A stretch of DNA of 64,000 bases from Nevskia soli DSM 19509 (GTDB taxonomy: Bacteria; Pseudomonadota; Gammaproteobacteria; Nevskiales; Nevskiaceae): assembly GCF_000711955.1 (NCBI RefSeq), contig NZ_JONR01000001.1:310001-374000 (forward strand), given 5' to 3'. The notes under the pieces are model-generated. The model saw only the letters and a program-made list of their open reading frames with translations, did no database searches and was not told the origin of the DNA. Of this stretch, positions 9,058-17,942 are shown piece by piece. The number at the start of each line of letters is the position of its first letter. The stretch's first letter is position 1. The translations under genes were made by a program, and so were the position numbers.

Positions 9058-10248
9058 CTAGGGCTTGACTCCGGCCGGTGCGGCGGAAGCCGGTTCGCCT
9101 ATATTGTCCTGGACGATCTTCGCCACCAGTTCATCCGCCTTGTGCGCTTCCAGCGCGTAGACATCGGTCTGATGGACAGGCACGGCCGGGGCAGTGGCGA
9201 TGTCCTTGCCGCTCAGGTCATGTACGTCGATGGTCGCCCGCATCGACAGGCCGATGCGCAACGGATGATCGATCAGTTCCTGCGGGTCGAGGCTGATCCG
9301 CACCGGCAGGCGCTGCACCACCTTGATCCAGTTGCCGGTAGCGTTCTGGGCCGGCAGCAGGGCGAAGGCGCCGCCGGTTCCCGGGGAGAAGCCGGCAACC
9401 TTGCCGTGATAGCGCACGTCACCGCCGTACAGGTCGGCGGTGAGCGTCACCGGCTGGCCGATGCGGACGCGCTCCAGCCGCACCTCGGTGAAATTGGCAT
9501 CGACCCAGACCTGGTTGAGGGGCACCACGGACATCAGCACGCTGCCGGGCGCGACCCGCTGGCCGACCTGCGCCGCGCGCTGCGCCACATAGCCGTCCAC
9601 CGGTGAGGGTACATTGGTGCGGACATAGTTGAGATAAGCATTGCGCACGCGGGCGGCAGCCTGCAGCACGTTTGGGTGCTCGGCGACGGCGCCTGAGCCG
9701 CTGAGCGCCTGGTTGGAGCTGAGCTGTGTCCTGGCCACGACCAGGTTGGCGTTGGCGGCCTTCACCGCGTCGCGGGCGTGATCGAGTTCCTCGCGGGATA
9801 CTGCGCCGCCCGCCAGCTGGCGCCGGCGGAAATCCTCCTGCGCCCTCGCCAGTTCGGTTTCGCGCGCGGCCACGGTGGCGCTGTACTGGTCGTTATTGCC
9901 GTAGAGCGTGCGCACCTGCCGAACTGTCTGCGCCAGGTCGGCCTCGGCCTGTGCCAGCGCCACCTGCGCGTCGGTAGGATCGATCTGCACCAGCGGCTGA
10001 CCGGCCTTCACCGGCTGCGTGTCGTCGACGTTGACGCCGACTACCATGCCGCCGACCTGCGGCGTGATCTGCACCACGTTGCCGCTGACATAGGCGTTGT
10101 CGGTGTCTTCGTAGAAGCGGGCGTGAAACAGCCAGTACAGGCCGTAAAGCAAGCCGGCAATGACGACGGCTGCGCCGAACGCCAGCATGGCGCGTTGCCG
10201 CCTGCGGTCCTCGAAGCCGTTCTGCTCGGGCGCTGCGGACTCACTCAT
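9058..10248 (-). CDS. EmrA/HlyD-family membrane fusion protein
   Basis: 396 residues, one N-terminal membrane helix (about 21-43) and a periplasmic adaptor domain. It has the lipoyl half-motifs at VVQITPQVGGMVVGVNV and VPSPVDGYVAQRAAQVGQ, a helical hairpin between them, and the EmrA hallmark LPAQNATGNWIKVVQRLPVR. It should link an inner-membrane DHA2 transporter to an outer-membrane channel. Its cognate pump is most likely the EmrB-like protein at 14995-16563, across the divergent promoter region. It lies just downstream of the nodT-like gene on the same strand (27 bases apart). Together they make a tripartite exporter, probably for the glycolipid made by this locus. Confidence 0.9.
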   Translation of the reverse strand: MSESAAPEQNGFEDRRRQRAMLAFGAAVVIAGLLYGLYWLFHARFYEDTDNAYVSGNVVQITPQVGGMVVGVNVDDTQPVKAGQPLVQIDPTDAQVALAQAEADLAQTVRQVRTLYGNNDQYSATVAARETELARAQEDFRRRQLAGGAVSREELDHARDAVKAANANLVVARTQLSSNQALSGSGAVAEHPNVLQAAARVRNAYLNYVRTNVPSPVDGYVAQRAAQVGQRVAPGSVLMSVVPLNQVWVDANFTEVRLERVRIGQPVTLTADLYGGDVRYHGKVAGFSPGTGGAFALLPAQNATGNWIKVVQRLPVRISLDPQELIDHPLRIGLSMRATIDVHDLSGKDIATAPAVPVHQTDVYALEAHKADELVAKIVQDNIGEPASAAPAGVKP

Positions 10249-10275
10249 CGTTCATGTTCCTGGATCGGCAATGCG

Positions 10276-11793
10276 TCATTGTTTATTGGGGCGGTGCTGC
10301 GCATCCGCAGGCTCGTTCAGGGCCAGGCCGGCGGCCCGCGCGTCGAAGCCGCCGCCGAGCGACTTGATCAACGCGATCTGCAGGTTGCGGCGGCGTGCTT
10401 CCAGATCGATGCTGCGCTGCCGCGTGCCGAGCATGCCGGCCTGGGCGTTGAGCAGGGTCAACTCCGAGGCGAGGCCGGCGCCGTAACGCTGCCGCACCAT
10501 GGCGTAGCCGCGCTCGCTCTGTTGCAGGGCCTGGGTCTGCGATTGCAGTTGCAGCTCCGCCGCGCGCACCGAGGCGATCTGATTGGCGACGTCGGTGAGC
10601 GCGCTGTTCAGCGTCTGGTTGTAGCTGGCGACGGCGGTATCGTATTGGGCGTATTCGCCCTTGAGGTTGGCGCGCAACTGGCCGCCTTCGAAAATCGGCA
10701 GCGTGACCGCGGGCCCGACTCCGAAGCCCTTGGCATAGGAGTTACCCAGATCGCTGAGGCCGAAGGAGAAGTAGCCGGCGAAGGCCGACAGATTGACGTC
10801 CGGATAGAAGCGCGCCTTCGCCACCCGCGTCTGCTGGTTGGCGGCTTCCACCTGCCAGCGTGCGGCAACGATGTCCGGACGGCGTCCAAGCAGGTCGAGC
10901 GGAATATTGTCCGGCAGCCTGGGCGGCGGCAGGTTGGCCAGCTGCGGTCGCGCGATGCTCAGGCCGCGATCGGGGCCCTGGCCGAGCAGGGCGCCGAGCT
11001 GGTAACGCGTGAGCAGGATCTGCTCGTCGAGCTGAGCCAGCTGGGTGCGCATCTCGGCGGCGCTCTGCGCCGCCTGGCTTTGTTCCAGCTCGCTGTCCAG
11101 CCCGGCTTTCAGGCGCGTGTCGGAAAGGCGGCTTAACCCTTCGCGCTGTTTGGCGAGCTGCTCAATCACGTCGCGCGTGGCGTATTGCTGCGCCAGCTGG
11201 TTATAGGCGCTGGCCAGCGCGGCGGTCAGCGACAGCCGCGCCTGTTGCTCCTGTGCTTCTGCGGCCTTGCCCTGCGACACGGCGCGCGCCAGCGTCGCGC
11301 TGTTCTTGCCCCACAGGTCGAGCTCATAGGTCAGGCCGAGCAGCGCCTGGCCGGAATTGGACCAAGTGCTGCCGGGCTGGGTAGGGCCGGAGGGCGTCTG
11401 CAGTCCGATGTCCTGATAGATATAGCTGCGGTCGGCATTGGCCGAGATGTAGGCGCTGGGCAGGGCAGCGCCATGCGCACCCTCGGCCTGTGCCCGCGCC
11501 GCGGCGATGCGCGCCCGCGCACTCTGGATGTCCGGATTGTGCGCCAGCGCTTCGGCGGTCAGCGCTACCAGTTGCGCATCGCCGAACTGTTTCACCCAGC
11601 CGGAATCCGGCCAGGTACCGCCGCTGCCGGCCAGGCTCGAATGAGCCTGGTAGGTCCCAGGCTGCGCCAGCGGCTCGATCGCGTGGATGCCGAAGTAATT
11701 GGCGCAGCCCGACAGGCCGAGCAGCAGCATTGCTGCCGCCAGGTGCTTGAAGCGCAGGTGCTGCCGGGGCGAAGCGGGGCGGGACAGGGTCAT
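10276..11793 (-). CDS. NodT/OprM-family outer-membrane efflux lipoprotein
   Basis: 505 residues from the ATG at 11793. The signal peptide ends in the lipobox LGLSGC, so it is an outer-membrane lipoprotein of the TolC-like factor family. Two repeated alpha/beta-barrel halves are visible, with typical AHNPDIQSARARIAAARAQ and LLGRRPDIVAARWQVEAAN segments. Together with the downstream EmrA-like protein it provides the exit duct for an EmrAB-type pump. In Burkholderia rhamnolipid loci, NodT-type and EmrAB-type genes also accompany rhlA and rhlB (from memory), supporting an export role here. No drug-resistance evidence can be read from the sequence. Confidence 0.9.
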   Translation of the reverse strand: MTLSRPASPRQHLRFKHLAAAMLLLGLSGCANYFGIHAIEPLAQPGTYQAHSSLAGSGGTWPDSGWVKQFGDAQLVALTAEALAHNPDIQSARARIAAARAQAEGAHGAALPSAYISANADRSYIYQDIGLQTPSGPTQPGSTWSNSGQALLGLTYELDLWGKNSATLARAVSQGKAAEAQEQQARLSLTAALASAYNQLAQQYATRDVIEQLAKQREGLSRLSDTRLKAGLDSELEQSQAAQSAAEMRTQLAQLDEQILLTRYQLGALLGQGPDRGLSIARPQLANLPPPRLPDNIPLDLLGRRPDIVAARWQVEAANQQTRVAKARFYPDVNLSAFAGYFSFGLSDLGNSYAKGFGVGPAVTLPIFEGGQLRANLKGEYAQYDTAVASYNQTLNSALTDVANQIASVRAAELQLQSQTQALQQSERGYAMVRQRYGAGLASELTLLNAQAGMLGTRQRSIDLEARRRNLQIALIKSLGGGFDARAAGLALNEPADAQHRPNKQ

Positions 11794-12366
11794 TGAGGTC
11801 TTGCGTGATGCGGATACAGGCCTGACGGCATGGCAGAGACGGTTCGGTGGTGGCTGGATAAGCTTCGCAGCCGCCGTGCCAAGCCCTGACCGGATGATCC
11901 GGAAGCGGCGGCATTCTATGCCGGAATGCCCTAAGGCCGGCAGGATGTTAGTGCGCGCCCGCCGTTGGCGCCAGTGCGTAGTACCGGCTGCGCATGACGC
12001 GCATATGTCAAAAAATAATTCTTAGTAAAGCCCTGGCTGCGACGATTGCTCGCGGGTAAAGTAGCGCCCGCTGCCGGCCAGCAGGCTGGGCGCAAGGAAT
12101 GAAGCCCAGAAGGCGCCAGCTTGGCGCGTCCAAACTGGCGTGAGCGCGACGTGCCGTCCGGCGCCTGCGATCGGTGATGGGGGGTGCGCCTGAGTCGAAC
12201 GTCGGACTGTTCAAGAATTGTAAATATTCGTCCCGTAAGCTGCGTGTAGTACTAGGCTGGCAGAGTGGCGAGGCGATGTGGCTGCATCGCAGCGCATGTC
12301 GGAGTGTGGGTCATTTTCGGATTTTTTGCATGGCGCGCGCCTGTTGCTGAGCGATGATTCAAATCT

Positions 12367-12381
12367 TGGCACGCGGCATGC
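12367..12381 (+). promoter_or_regulatory. Candidate sigma-54 promoter upstream of rhlA
   Basis: TGGCACG at 12367-12373, four bases, then ATGC at 12378-12381. The invariant GG and GC are separated by exactly ten bases and only one base (A for T in TTGC) departs from the core consensus. A start near 12393 would give a leader of about 240 nt before rhlA. P. aeruginosa rhlAB expression has been linked to sigma-54, which makes the match notable. Confidence 0.45.
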
Positions 12382-12577
12382 AGTAGACGAGGGGGATCGC
12401 GGGAAATTCTTCCGCGGTTACCCGAGGCGGTCAACTGCAGGCCGTCCGCGGTCGCGCCATCCGGCGTCCGATCGTGACAGTGCGAGCGAGGAGGACGTGC
12501 GGTAGCCGCGGGTACGCGCGGGTTACCAGCTGTCCTGTTAGAAAAACAAAAAAATCAAGAGCGCGTTTGGAAGCGGT

Positions 12578-12597
12578 AAACGGATTTTGAACCGTTT
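12578..12597 (+). promoter_or_regulatory. Hairpin in the rhlA leader
   Basis: AAACGG (12578-12583) pairs with CCGTTT (12592-12597) over an 8-nt loop, 34 bases before the rhlA ATG. The ribosome site GAAGGG (12615-12620) lies outside it, so this hairpin by itself does not occlude translation. Confidence 0.35.
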
Positions 12598-12631
12598 TTA
12601 AGCACTGTCGTGGCGAAGGGAAACTAAACAT

Positions 12632-13558
12632 ATGGAACCGGAAACTCTGCTGATCAGCGTCCCGGGTGGGTTCAAGGTTTACGTTGAACACTACCGGATC
12701 AATCCTTCATTCGAGACGGTCATCCTGGTGAACGGCGCCCTGGCGACCACCACCTCGTTCAATCAGACCGTCAAGTATCTGAAAGAAAACTTCAACGTCG
12801 TGCTCTACGACCTGCCGTATGCCGGCCAGTCGAAGCAGCACAACGCCAACAGCGCCCTGCTGACCAAGGACGACGAGGTCGATATCCTGTCGTTCCTCAT
12901 CGGCCGCTTCGAACCGAGCCATCTGATCTCCATTTCCTGGGGCGGCGTCGCGGCGCTGCTGGCGCTGTCGCGCGCGCCGAAATCGGTGAAGAAGGCGGTG
13001 ATCGGCTCGTTCTCGCCGAAGCTGAATGCGGCGATGCTGGATTACCTGGACAAGGGCCAGCAGTACCTGGAGTCCAACGACCAGGCCGGCGCCTCGGCCT
13101 TGCTCAACAGCACGGTGGGCAAGTATCTGCCGCGGCTGCTCAAGCTCTACAACTACCGCTACCTGAGCAATCTGGCGGAGCACGAGTACGCGCAGATCGC
13201 GTTCCACATGCAGCAGATCCGCCAGCTCGATTCGCAGCGCTACGTCAATCGCTTTGTCGGCATCAAGATTCCCGTGCTGTTCGTCAACGGTGAACTGGAC
13301 GAATACACGACGGCCAGCGATATCCGTCCGCTGTCGCAGTACATTCGCCACAGCCGCTTCGTCACCGTGCCGGCTACCGGGCATTTCCTTGACCTGGAAA
13401 ACAAGCGCAGCTGGGGGGAGGTGCGCCGCATCACCAACGAATTCCTGCTCGATGCGGCGGAGGCCAAAGCCGAAGCCAAGGCAGAGAACGCGGCGGAAAC
13501 GGCGGCCAGCGCGGTGGACGTAGTGCGCTCGTTCGGGCCGGCGTTTGCCACTAGTTGA
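12632..13558 (+). CDS. rhlA: RhlA-type 3-(3-hydroxyalkanoyloxy)alkanoate synthase
   Basis: 308 residues, alpha/beta hydrolase fold. RhlA condenses two 3-hydroxyacyl units into HAA, the lipid part of rhamnolipids. The match with P. aeruginosa RhlA is clear along the whole chain: VNGALATTTSF, FNVVLYDLPYAGQS, TKDDEVDIL, SWGGVAALLALSR, NSTVGKYLP, DEYTTA and GTGHFLDLE-like TGHFLDLE. The catalytic triad falls at the same residue numbers: Ser102 (ISWGG), Asp223 (ELDEY) and His251 (GHFLD). The C-terminus carries an extra Ala/Glu/Lys repeat (about residues 270-292) not in the Pseudomonas protein. The start ATG has GAAGGG eleven bases upstream. It is first gene of the plus-strand biosynthetic run, followed by rhlB. 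Confidence 0.93.
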   Translation: MEPETLLISVPGGFKVYVEHYRINPSFETVILVNGALATTTSFNQTVKYLKENFNVVLYDLPYAGQSKQHNANSALLTKDDEVDILSFLIGRFEPSHLISISWGGVAALLALSRAPKSVKKAVIGSFSPKLNAAMLDYLDKGQQYLESNDQAGASALLNSTVGKYLPRLLKLYNYRYLSNLAEHEYAQIAFHMQQIRQLDSQRYVNRFVGIKIPVLFVNGELDEYTTASDIRPLSQYIRHSRFVTVPATGHFLDLENKRSWGEVRRITNEFLLDAAEAKAEAKAENAAETAASAVDVVRSFGPAFATS

Positions 13559-13584
13559 AAATTATTGTCACTGCCTGAGCGGCT

Positions 13585-13603
13585 CGCCGACACGATGTCG
13601 GCG
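13585..13603 (+). promoter_or_regulatory. Perfect 8-bp hairpin between rhlA and rhlB
   Basis: CGCCGACA (13585-13592) and TGTCGGCG (13596-13603) with a 3-nt loop and no T-tract. It may stabilise the rhlA 3' end or set the ratio of rhlA to rhlB rather than terminate. Confidence 0.45.
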
Positions 13604-13649
13604 GGCCCGTGCCTGATATCGGGCTGAAGTTTCCAGATCAATTGGCGCT

Positions 13650-14918
13650 ATGCATATTCTCATCATCGCAATCGGTTCCGCCGGCGACGTCCATCCCTTC
13701 CTGGGCCTGGGGCGCAGCTTCAAGGAGCGAGGCCATCGCGTCTCGTTCTGCGCCAACCCGGTGTTCCAGCCCCTGGTGGAGCGTTGCGGCCTGCGTTTCC
13801 TGCCGGTCGGCACGGCGGAGGAATACAACACGGCGATGGGCAATCCGGCGCTGTGGAATCCACGCACCTCGCTGCCGACCTTGTGGCAGGTCATCGCCTC
13901 GACCCTGCGGCCGCTGTTCGAAACCCTGGTCGCGGAATGCGACGACGACACCGTCCTGGTGGGCTCCCTTTGGGCATTCAGCGCCAGGCTGGTGCAGGAA
14001 AAGCTGGGCGTGCCCCTGATCACCGCGCAGGTGTCGCCGTCCACCATCCTTTCCGCCAAGTCGCCGCCGGTGCACAAGCGCTTCACCATTCCGGACACGC
14101 TGCCGGACAGCCTCAAGTCCGCCATCCTGTGGCTGATCGAGCGCGGCGTGCTCGACCGCATCTGCGGCCCCGAACTGAACCGTCTGCGCGGCGAGCTGGG
14201 CCTGGCGCCGGCTTCGCGCATCATGGGGCGCTGGATGCACTCGCCGCAGGGCGTGCTGGGCCTGTTCCCGGACTGGTTCGCGCCGCCGCAGAGCGACTGG
14301 CCCTCACAGATCGCACTCACCGGCTTTCCCCTGTTCGACGAGGCCGGCTTTCACCAGATGGACGCCGGACTGGAGGAATTCCTCGCGGCCGGTTCCGCGC
14401 CGGTGGTGTTCACGCCGGGCTCGACCATGCTGGAAGGGCAGAGCTTCTTCCTCACCGCACTGCAGGCCCTGCGCAAGCTGGGCCGCCGCGGCATCTTCCT
14501 GACCAAGGACGAGCGCCAGGTGCCGCCGCTGCCGCCGGAAATCCTGCTGCGTCCCTATGTGCCGATGAGCGTGCTGCTGCCGCACACCGCGGCACTGGTG
14601 CATCACGGCGGCATCGGCACCACCGCGCTGGCCTTCGCCGCGGGCATTCCGCAACTGGCCACACCCTTCGCCCACGACCAGTTCGACAATTCCACGCGCC
14701 TGGAGCGCCTGGGTTGCGGCGTGCGGCTGGATGCGCCGGCACAGGCGCAGCCGCTGACTGAAGCGCTGCAGCACTTGCTGGAAGATCCCGCGGTGACGGC
14801 GAAGTGCAAGGAATTGCAGGCGCGCGTCGACAGCAGCGAAGTGGCCTGCGGCAAGGCGGTCGATTTTGTCGAGGCGGCGAGCAGGCCCGCGGTCCGGCAG
14901 GCATCGGCTGGACGGTGA
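13650..14918 (+). CDS. rhlB: RhlB-type rhamnosyltransferase I
   Basis: 422 residues of the GT1 (GT-B fold) family. RhlB transfers L-rhamnose from dTDP-L-rhamnose to HAA. Shared blocks with P. aeruginosa RhlB include IAIGSAGDVHPFLGL, TAQVSPSTILSAKSPPVH, WMHSPQGVLGLFP, WFAPPQSDWP, LTGFPLFD, VFTPGSTMLEGQSFF and the acceptor-loop to donor-site motif HHGGIGTTALAFAAGIPQL with CAHDQFDN-like AHDQFDN. The N-terminus MHILIIAIGSAGD fits a cytoplasmic or membrane-associated enzyme with no signal peptide. It lies 91 bases after rhlA. The dTDP-rhamnose genes 4 kb downstream supply the donor. Confidence 0.9.
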   Translation: MHILIIAIGSAGDVHPFLGLGRSFKERGHRVSFCANPVFQPLVERCGLRFLPVGTAEEYNTAMGNPALWNPRTSLPTLWQVIASTLRPLFETLVAECDDDTVLVGSLWAFSARLVQEKLGVPLITAQVSPSTILSAKSPPVHKRFTIPDTLPDSLKSAILWLIERGVLDRICGPELNRLRGELGLAPASRIMGRWMHSPQGVLGLFPDWFAPPQSDWPSQIALTGFPLFDEAGFHQMDAGLEEFLAAGSAPVVFTPGSTMLEGQSFFLTALQALRKLGRRGIFLTKDERQVPPLPPEILLRPYVPMSVLLPHTAALVHHGGIGTTALAFAAGIPQLATPFAHDQFDNSTRLERLGCGVRLDAPAQAQPLTEALQHLLEDPAVTAKCKELQARVDSSEVACGKAVDFVEAASRPAVRQASAGR

Positions 14919-14994
14919 TGACGCGGTCCCGCCCGCGGGCCGGCCATCGCTGTACCGTCTGTTGTGCTGACGACGTTTCGGCCATGCTGAGCGC

Positions 14995-16563
14995 ATGAGC
15001 ACCATTGCCCTCGACCCGGCCGCTGCCGCTCCTTCGTCGGTGCTGCAGCCCCTGCGCGGCTTCAACCTGGCCCTGCTCACCCTGGGCCTGTCGCTGGGCA
15101 CCTTCATCGAAGTGCTGGACGTCACCGTGGCCAACGTGGCGGTGCCCACCATCGCCGGCAGCCTGGGCGTGTCCAACAGCCAGGGCACCTGGGTCATCAG
15201 CTCCTACTCGGTGGCGGGCGCCATCGTGGTGCCGCTGACCGGCTGGCTGGCGCGTCGCGTCGGTGAAGTGCGCCTGTTCCTGCTGTCGGTGTTGCTCTTC
15301 ACCATCGCATCCATGCTGTGCGGGCTGGCCCCGAGCTTCCACGCGCTGGTGGCGCTACGCATCGTGCAGGGCCTGGTGTCCGGGCCGATGATGTCGTTGT
15401 CGCAGACCATCCTGGTGCGAAGTTTCCCCGAAACGCAGCGCAACCTGGCGATCGCGCTATGGGCCATGACCCTGGTTATCGCGCCGATCCTGGGGCCGGT
15501 GGTCGGCGGCTGGATCATCGACACCTATTCCTGGCCGTGGATCTTCTACATCAACCTGCCGATCGGCCTGTTCTCCTTCGCCAGCTGCGCCATCCTGCTG
15601 AAGGGACGCGAGACGGCGATCGAGAAGCCGCCGATCGACGCCATCGGCATCGGCCTGCTGGTCTTCGGCGTCGGCGCGCTGCAGATGATGCTCGACCTGG
15701 GGCGCGACCGCGCCTGGTTCCAGTCCTCTTTCATCGTCACCCTGGCCATCATCGCCTTCGTCTGCATCGGCTTCCTGCTGATCTGGGAATCGTACGAGAA
15801 GCACCCGGCCATCGACCTGAGCCTGTTCAGGGAGCGCACTTTCGCTTCATGCGTGGCGGTGGCCTCGCTCGGCATGATGGTGTTCTCCACCGTGGCGGTG
15901 ATCTTCCCGCTGTGGCTGCAGACGCTGATGGGCTATACGGCGGAGCAGGCCGGTCTGGCCACCGCCCCGGTAGGGCTGCTGACCCTGATTTTTTCGCTGC
16001 TGATTGCGAAAAACATGAGCCGGCTCGACCTGCGCTTGCTGTCCTCCTTCGGCTTCTGTGTGTTCGCCGGCGTGCTGTTCTGGAATTCGCATTTCACCCT
16101 CGACATGTCGTTCGGCCAGGTGATCCTGCCGCGCTTCGTGCAGGGCCTCGGCGTGGCCTGCTTCTTCATTCCCCTGACCACGGCAACCCTGTCGCGCGTG
16201 CCCAGCCATCGCCTGGCGGATGCCTCGAGCCTGTCCAATTTCATGCGCAATCTGTTCGCCGCGTTCGGCACGGCGATCAGCGTTACCGTGTGGGACAACC
16301 GCGCCACCTATCACCACGCCGTGCTGACCGAGTCGGTAACCCATGCCTCGGCCGCCACCCGGCACTATCTGGACGTGCTGCATGCCGGCGGCATCGGCTC
16401 CGGCCGCGACCTCGCGCTGATGGATCAACTGGTGACGCAGCAGGCCTACATGATCGCCACCAACGAAGTGTTCTACGTTTCCGGCGCACTGTGCCTGGTG
16501 CTGGCCGTGATGATCTGGTTCGCGCGGCCGCCGGCCGGCGCCACCGCCTCCATCGGGCATTAG
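14995..16563 (+). CDS. EmrB/QacA-type DHA2 major facilitator transporter
   Basis: 522 residues with about 14 membrane helices. The DHA2 signatures are present: FIEVLDVTVANVAVPTI in helix 1, WVISSYSVAGAIVVPLTGWL, RIVQGLVSGPMMSLSQ, and the motif C-like segment IAPILGPVVGGWI. Such pumps use the proton gradient and work with an EmrA adaptor. The only adaptor and outer-membrane duct visible nearby are the divergent genes at 9058-11793, so the three probably form one export machine. It lies between two rhlB paralogues on the same strand, and similar transporters sit in Burkholderia rhl loci. Rhamnolipid export is the best guess for substrate; not shown by sequence alone. Confidence 0.9.
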   Translation: MSTIALDPAAAAPSSVLQPLRGFNLALLTLGLSLGTFIEVLDVTVANVAVPTIAGSLGVSNSQGTWVISSYSVAGAIVVPLTGWLARRVGEVRLFLLSVLLFTIASMLCGLAPSFHALVALRIVQGLVSGPMMSLSQTILVRSFPETQRNLAIALWAMTLVIAPILGPVVGGWIIDTYSWPWIFYINLPIGLFSFASCAILLKGRETAIEKPPIDAIGIGLLVFGVGALQMMLDLGRDRAWFQSSFIVTLAIIAFVCIGFLLIWESYEKHPAIDLSLFRERTFASCVAVASLGMMVFSTVAVIFPLWLQTLMGYTAEQAGLATAPVGLLTLIFSLLIAKNMSRLDLRLLSSFGFCVFAGVLFWNSHFTLDMSFGQVILPRFVQGLGVACFFIPLTTATLSRVPSHRLADASSLSNFMRNLFAAFGTAISVTVWDNRATYHHAVLTESVTHASAATRHYLDVLHAGGIGSGRDLALMDQLVTQQAYMIATNEVFYVSGALCLVLAVMIWFARPPAGATASIGH

Positions 16564-16583
16564 GCCCTGCTCCCAGCATCCGC

Positions 16584-17846
16584 ATGAATATTGTCCTGGT
16601 CAACGACGGCACCTCCGGCGACATGCACCCGTTTTTCGCCGTCGGGCGCGAACTGGCGCAGCGCGGCCACCACATCGTGGTCTGCACCAACGACGTGTAC
16701 CGCGCGCCGGTCGAGCGCCTCGGCTTCCGCTTCGTCTCCACCGGCACCGAACAGGAGTACGAAGCGAATACGTCCAATCCGGACATGTGGAGTTCGAGCA
16801 AGGCCCGGGTTACCGCGTGGAAGGAAATCGTGGTGCCGCGGCTGCGGCCCTTGCACGATCTGCTGGACGGCCAGGTGCAGGGCGACACCTTGATCCTTTG
16901 CGGCCTGCTCACCGCGGCATTCGCCCGCGCGGTGCAGGAACGGCGCGGCGTGCCGCTGCTGACCGTGGTGCTGTCGCCGCAGGTGTTCTTTTCGGCAAGA
17001 AGTCCGGCCAAGGGTCTGCCGGTGCCGCCCTGGTTGCCGTATCCGGCGCGGGCCGCCCTGCTGCGTGGGCTTGATTTCGCCATCGACAGCGTGATGGCGC
17101 CCGATCTCAACCGCTTCCGCGCCGAGCTGGGTCTGTCGCCGGTGTCGCGCATCCGCAGCCGGCGGGTGTTCTCGCCGCAGGGCACGCTGGGCCTGTTCCC
17201 GGAGTGGTATGCGCAGCGGCAGAGCGACTGGGCGGAGAAGCTGTCGCTCACCGGCTTTCCCTTGTTCGACGAAGGCCGTCATACCGCCGATCCGCTGCTG
17301 GAGCAGTTTCTCGCCGCCGGCACGCCGCCGGTGGTGTTTACCGCCGGGACCGGTATGCGCCATGCCCATGCCTTCTTCGCCGCCGCGGTGGAGTTGTTGC
17401 GGCGGGTGGGCCGGCGCGGGGTTTTCCTCAGCAAATCCGCGCAGCAGATTCCCGCCGCCCTGCCGGCGGAAATCCTCTATCGGGAATACGCGCCGATGAA
17501 CTCCCTGCTGCCGCGCAGCGCCGCGCTGGTGCATCACGGTGGTATCGGCACCACGGCGGAGGCGCTGGCGGCGGGCATTCCGCAACTGGTGGTGCCCTAT
17601 GCGTACGACCAGTTCGACAACGGCGAGCGCCTGCGCCGTCTCGGCTGCGGCGACAGCCTCAAGGATTTTGGCCAGTTGCCCGCGGCGGAACTGGCCCTGG
17701 CACGCTTGCTGGAGAATGACGGCGTGCGCCAGGCCTGCAGGCGCTACCAGGGGCTGATCGAGCCGGGACGGATCGCGGCGGCGCGTGCGGCGGACGTGGT
17801 GGAGCAGCTCGGACGGGATTCATTCGGGGGACGGACGCCACAATAA
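16584..17846 (+). CDS. Second RhlB-like glycosyltransferase
   Basis: 420 residues, GT1 family, clearly a paralogue of the RhlB at 13650. It starts MNIVLVNDGTSGDMHPFFAV, keeps VVLSPQVFFSARSP, FSPQGTLGLFPEWYAQRQSDW, LTGFPLFDEG and the donor-site block HHGGIGTTAEALAAGIPQL. It differs in the N-terminal acceptor half. Its place 20 bases after the emrB-like gene and before the esterase and rml genes suggests that it adds a further sugar, or uses a different acceptor, in the same glycolipid pathway. RhlC, the usual second rhamnosyltransferase, belongs to another glycosyltransferase type and is absent here. The sugar specificity cannot be read from the sequence. Confidence 0.85.
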   Translation: MNIVLVNDGTSGDMHPFFAVGRELAQRGHHIVVCTNDVYRAPVERLGFRFVSTGTEQEYEANTSNPDMWSSSKARVTAWKEIVVPRLRPLHDLLDGQVQGDTLILCGLLTAAFARAVQERRGVPLLTVVLSPQVFFSARSPAKGLPVPPWLPYPARAALLRGLDFAIDSVMAPDLNRFRAELGLSPVSRIRSRRVFSPQGTLGLFPEWYAQRQSDWAEKLSLTGFPLFDEGRHTADPLLEQFLAAGTPPVVFTAGTGMRHAHAFFAAAVELLRRVGRRGVFLSKSAQQIPAALPAEILYREYAPMNSLLPRSAALVHHGGIGTTAEALAAGIPQLVVPYAYDQFDNGERLRRLGCGDSLKDFGQLPAAELALARLLENDGVRQACRRYQGLIEPGRIAAARAADVVEQLGRDSFGGRTPQ

Positions 17847-17942
17847 CGAACTGGCGGCTACCGCTGCGAAATGGCGAAGACCGCTGTATCTTTGCCGCGA
17901 AACGAAGATTTCGCGCTGGATATCAAGGACAAGGGGAGAAAA

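Larger units (their letters stand above)
11794..12631. other. 838-bp divergent control region between nodT-like gene and rhlA
   Basis: I find no convincing gene here. Short open frames (for example 12008-12214 minus and 12278-12505 plus) lack ribosome sites and recognisable sequence. The region contains an 8-bp palindrome TAGTACTA, a GG-N10-GC promoter candidate at 12367-12381, a run of A at about 12541-12554 that is unusual for this genome, and a hairpin at 12578-12597 ahead of rhlA. Its size suggests complex control of both transcription units. I saw no clear lux-type box. Confidence 0.6.

Noticed and set aside
12008..12505. Short open frames in the region upstream of rhlA
   Set aside because: No ribosome sites, no hydrophobic or domain pattern, and they overlap each other on both strands.
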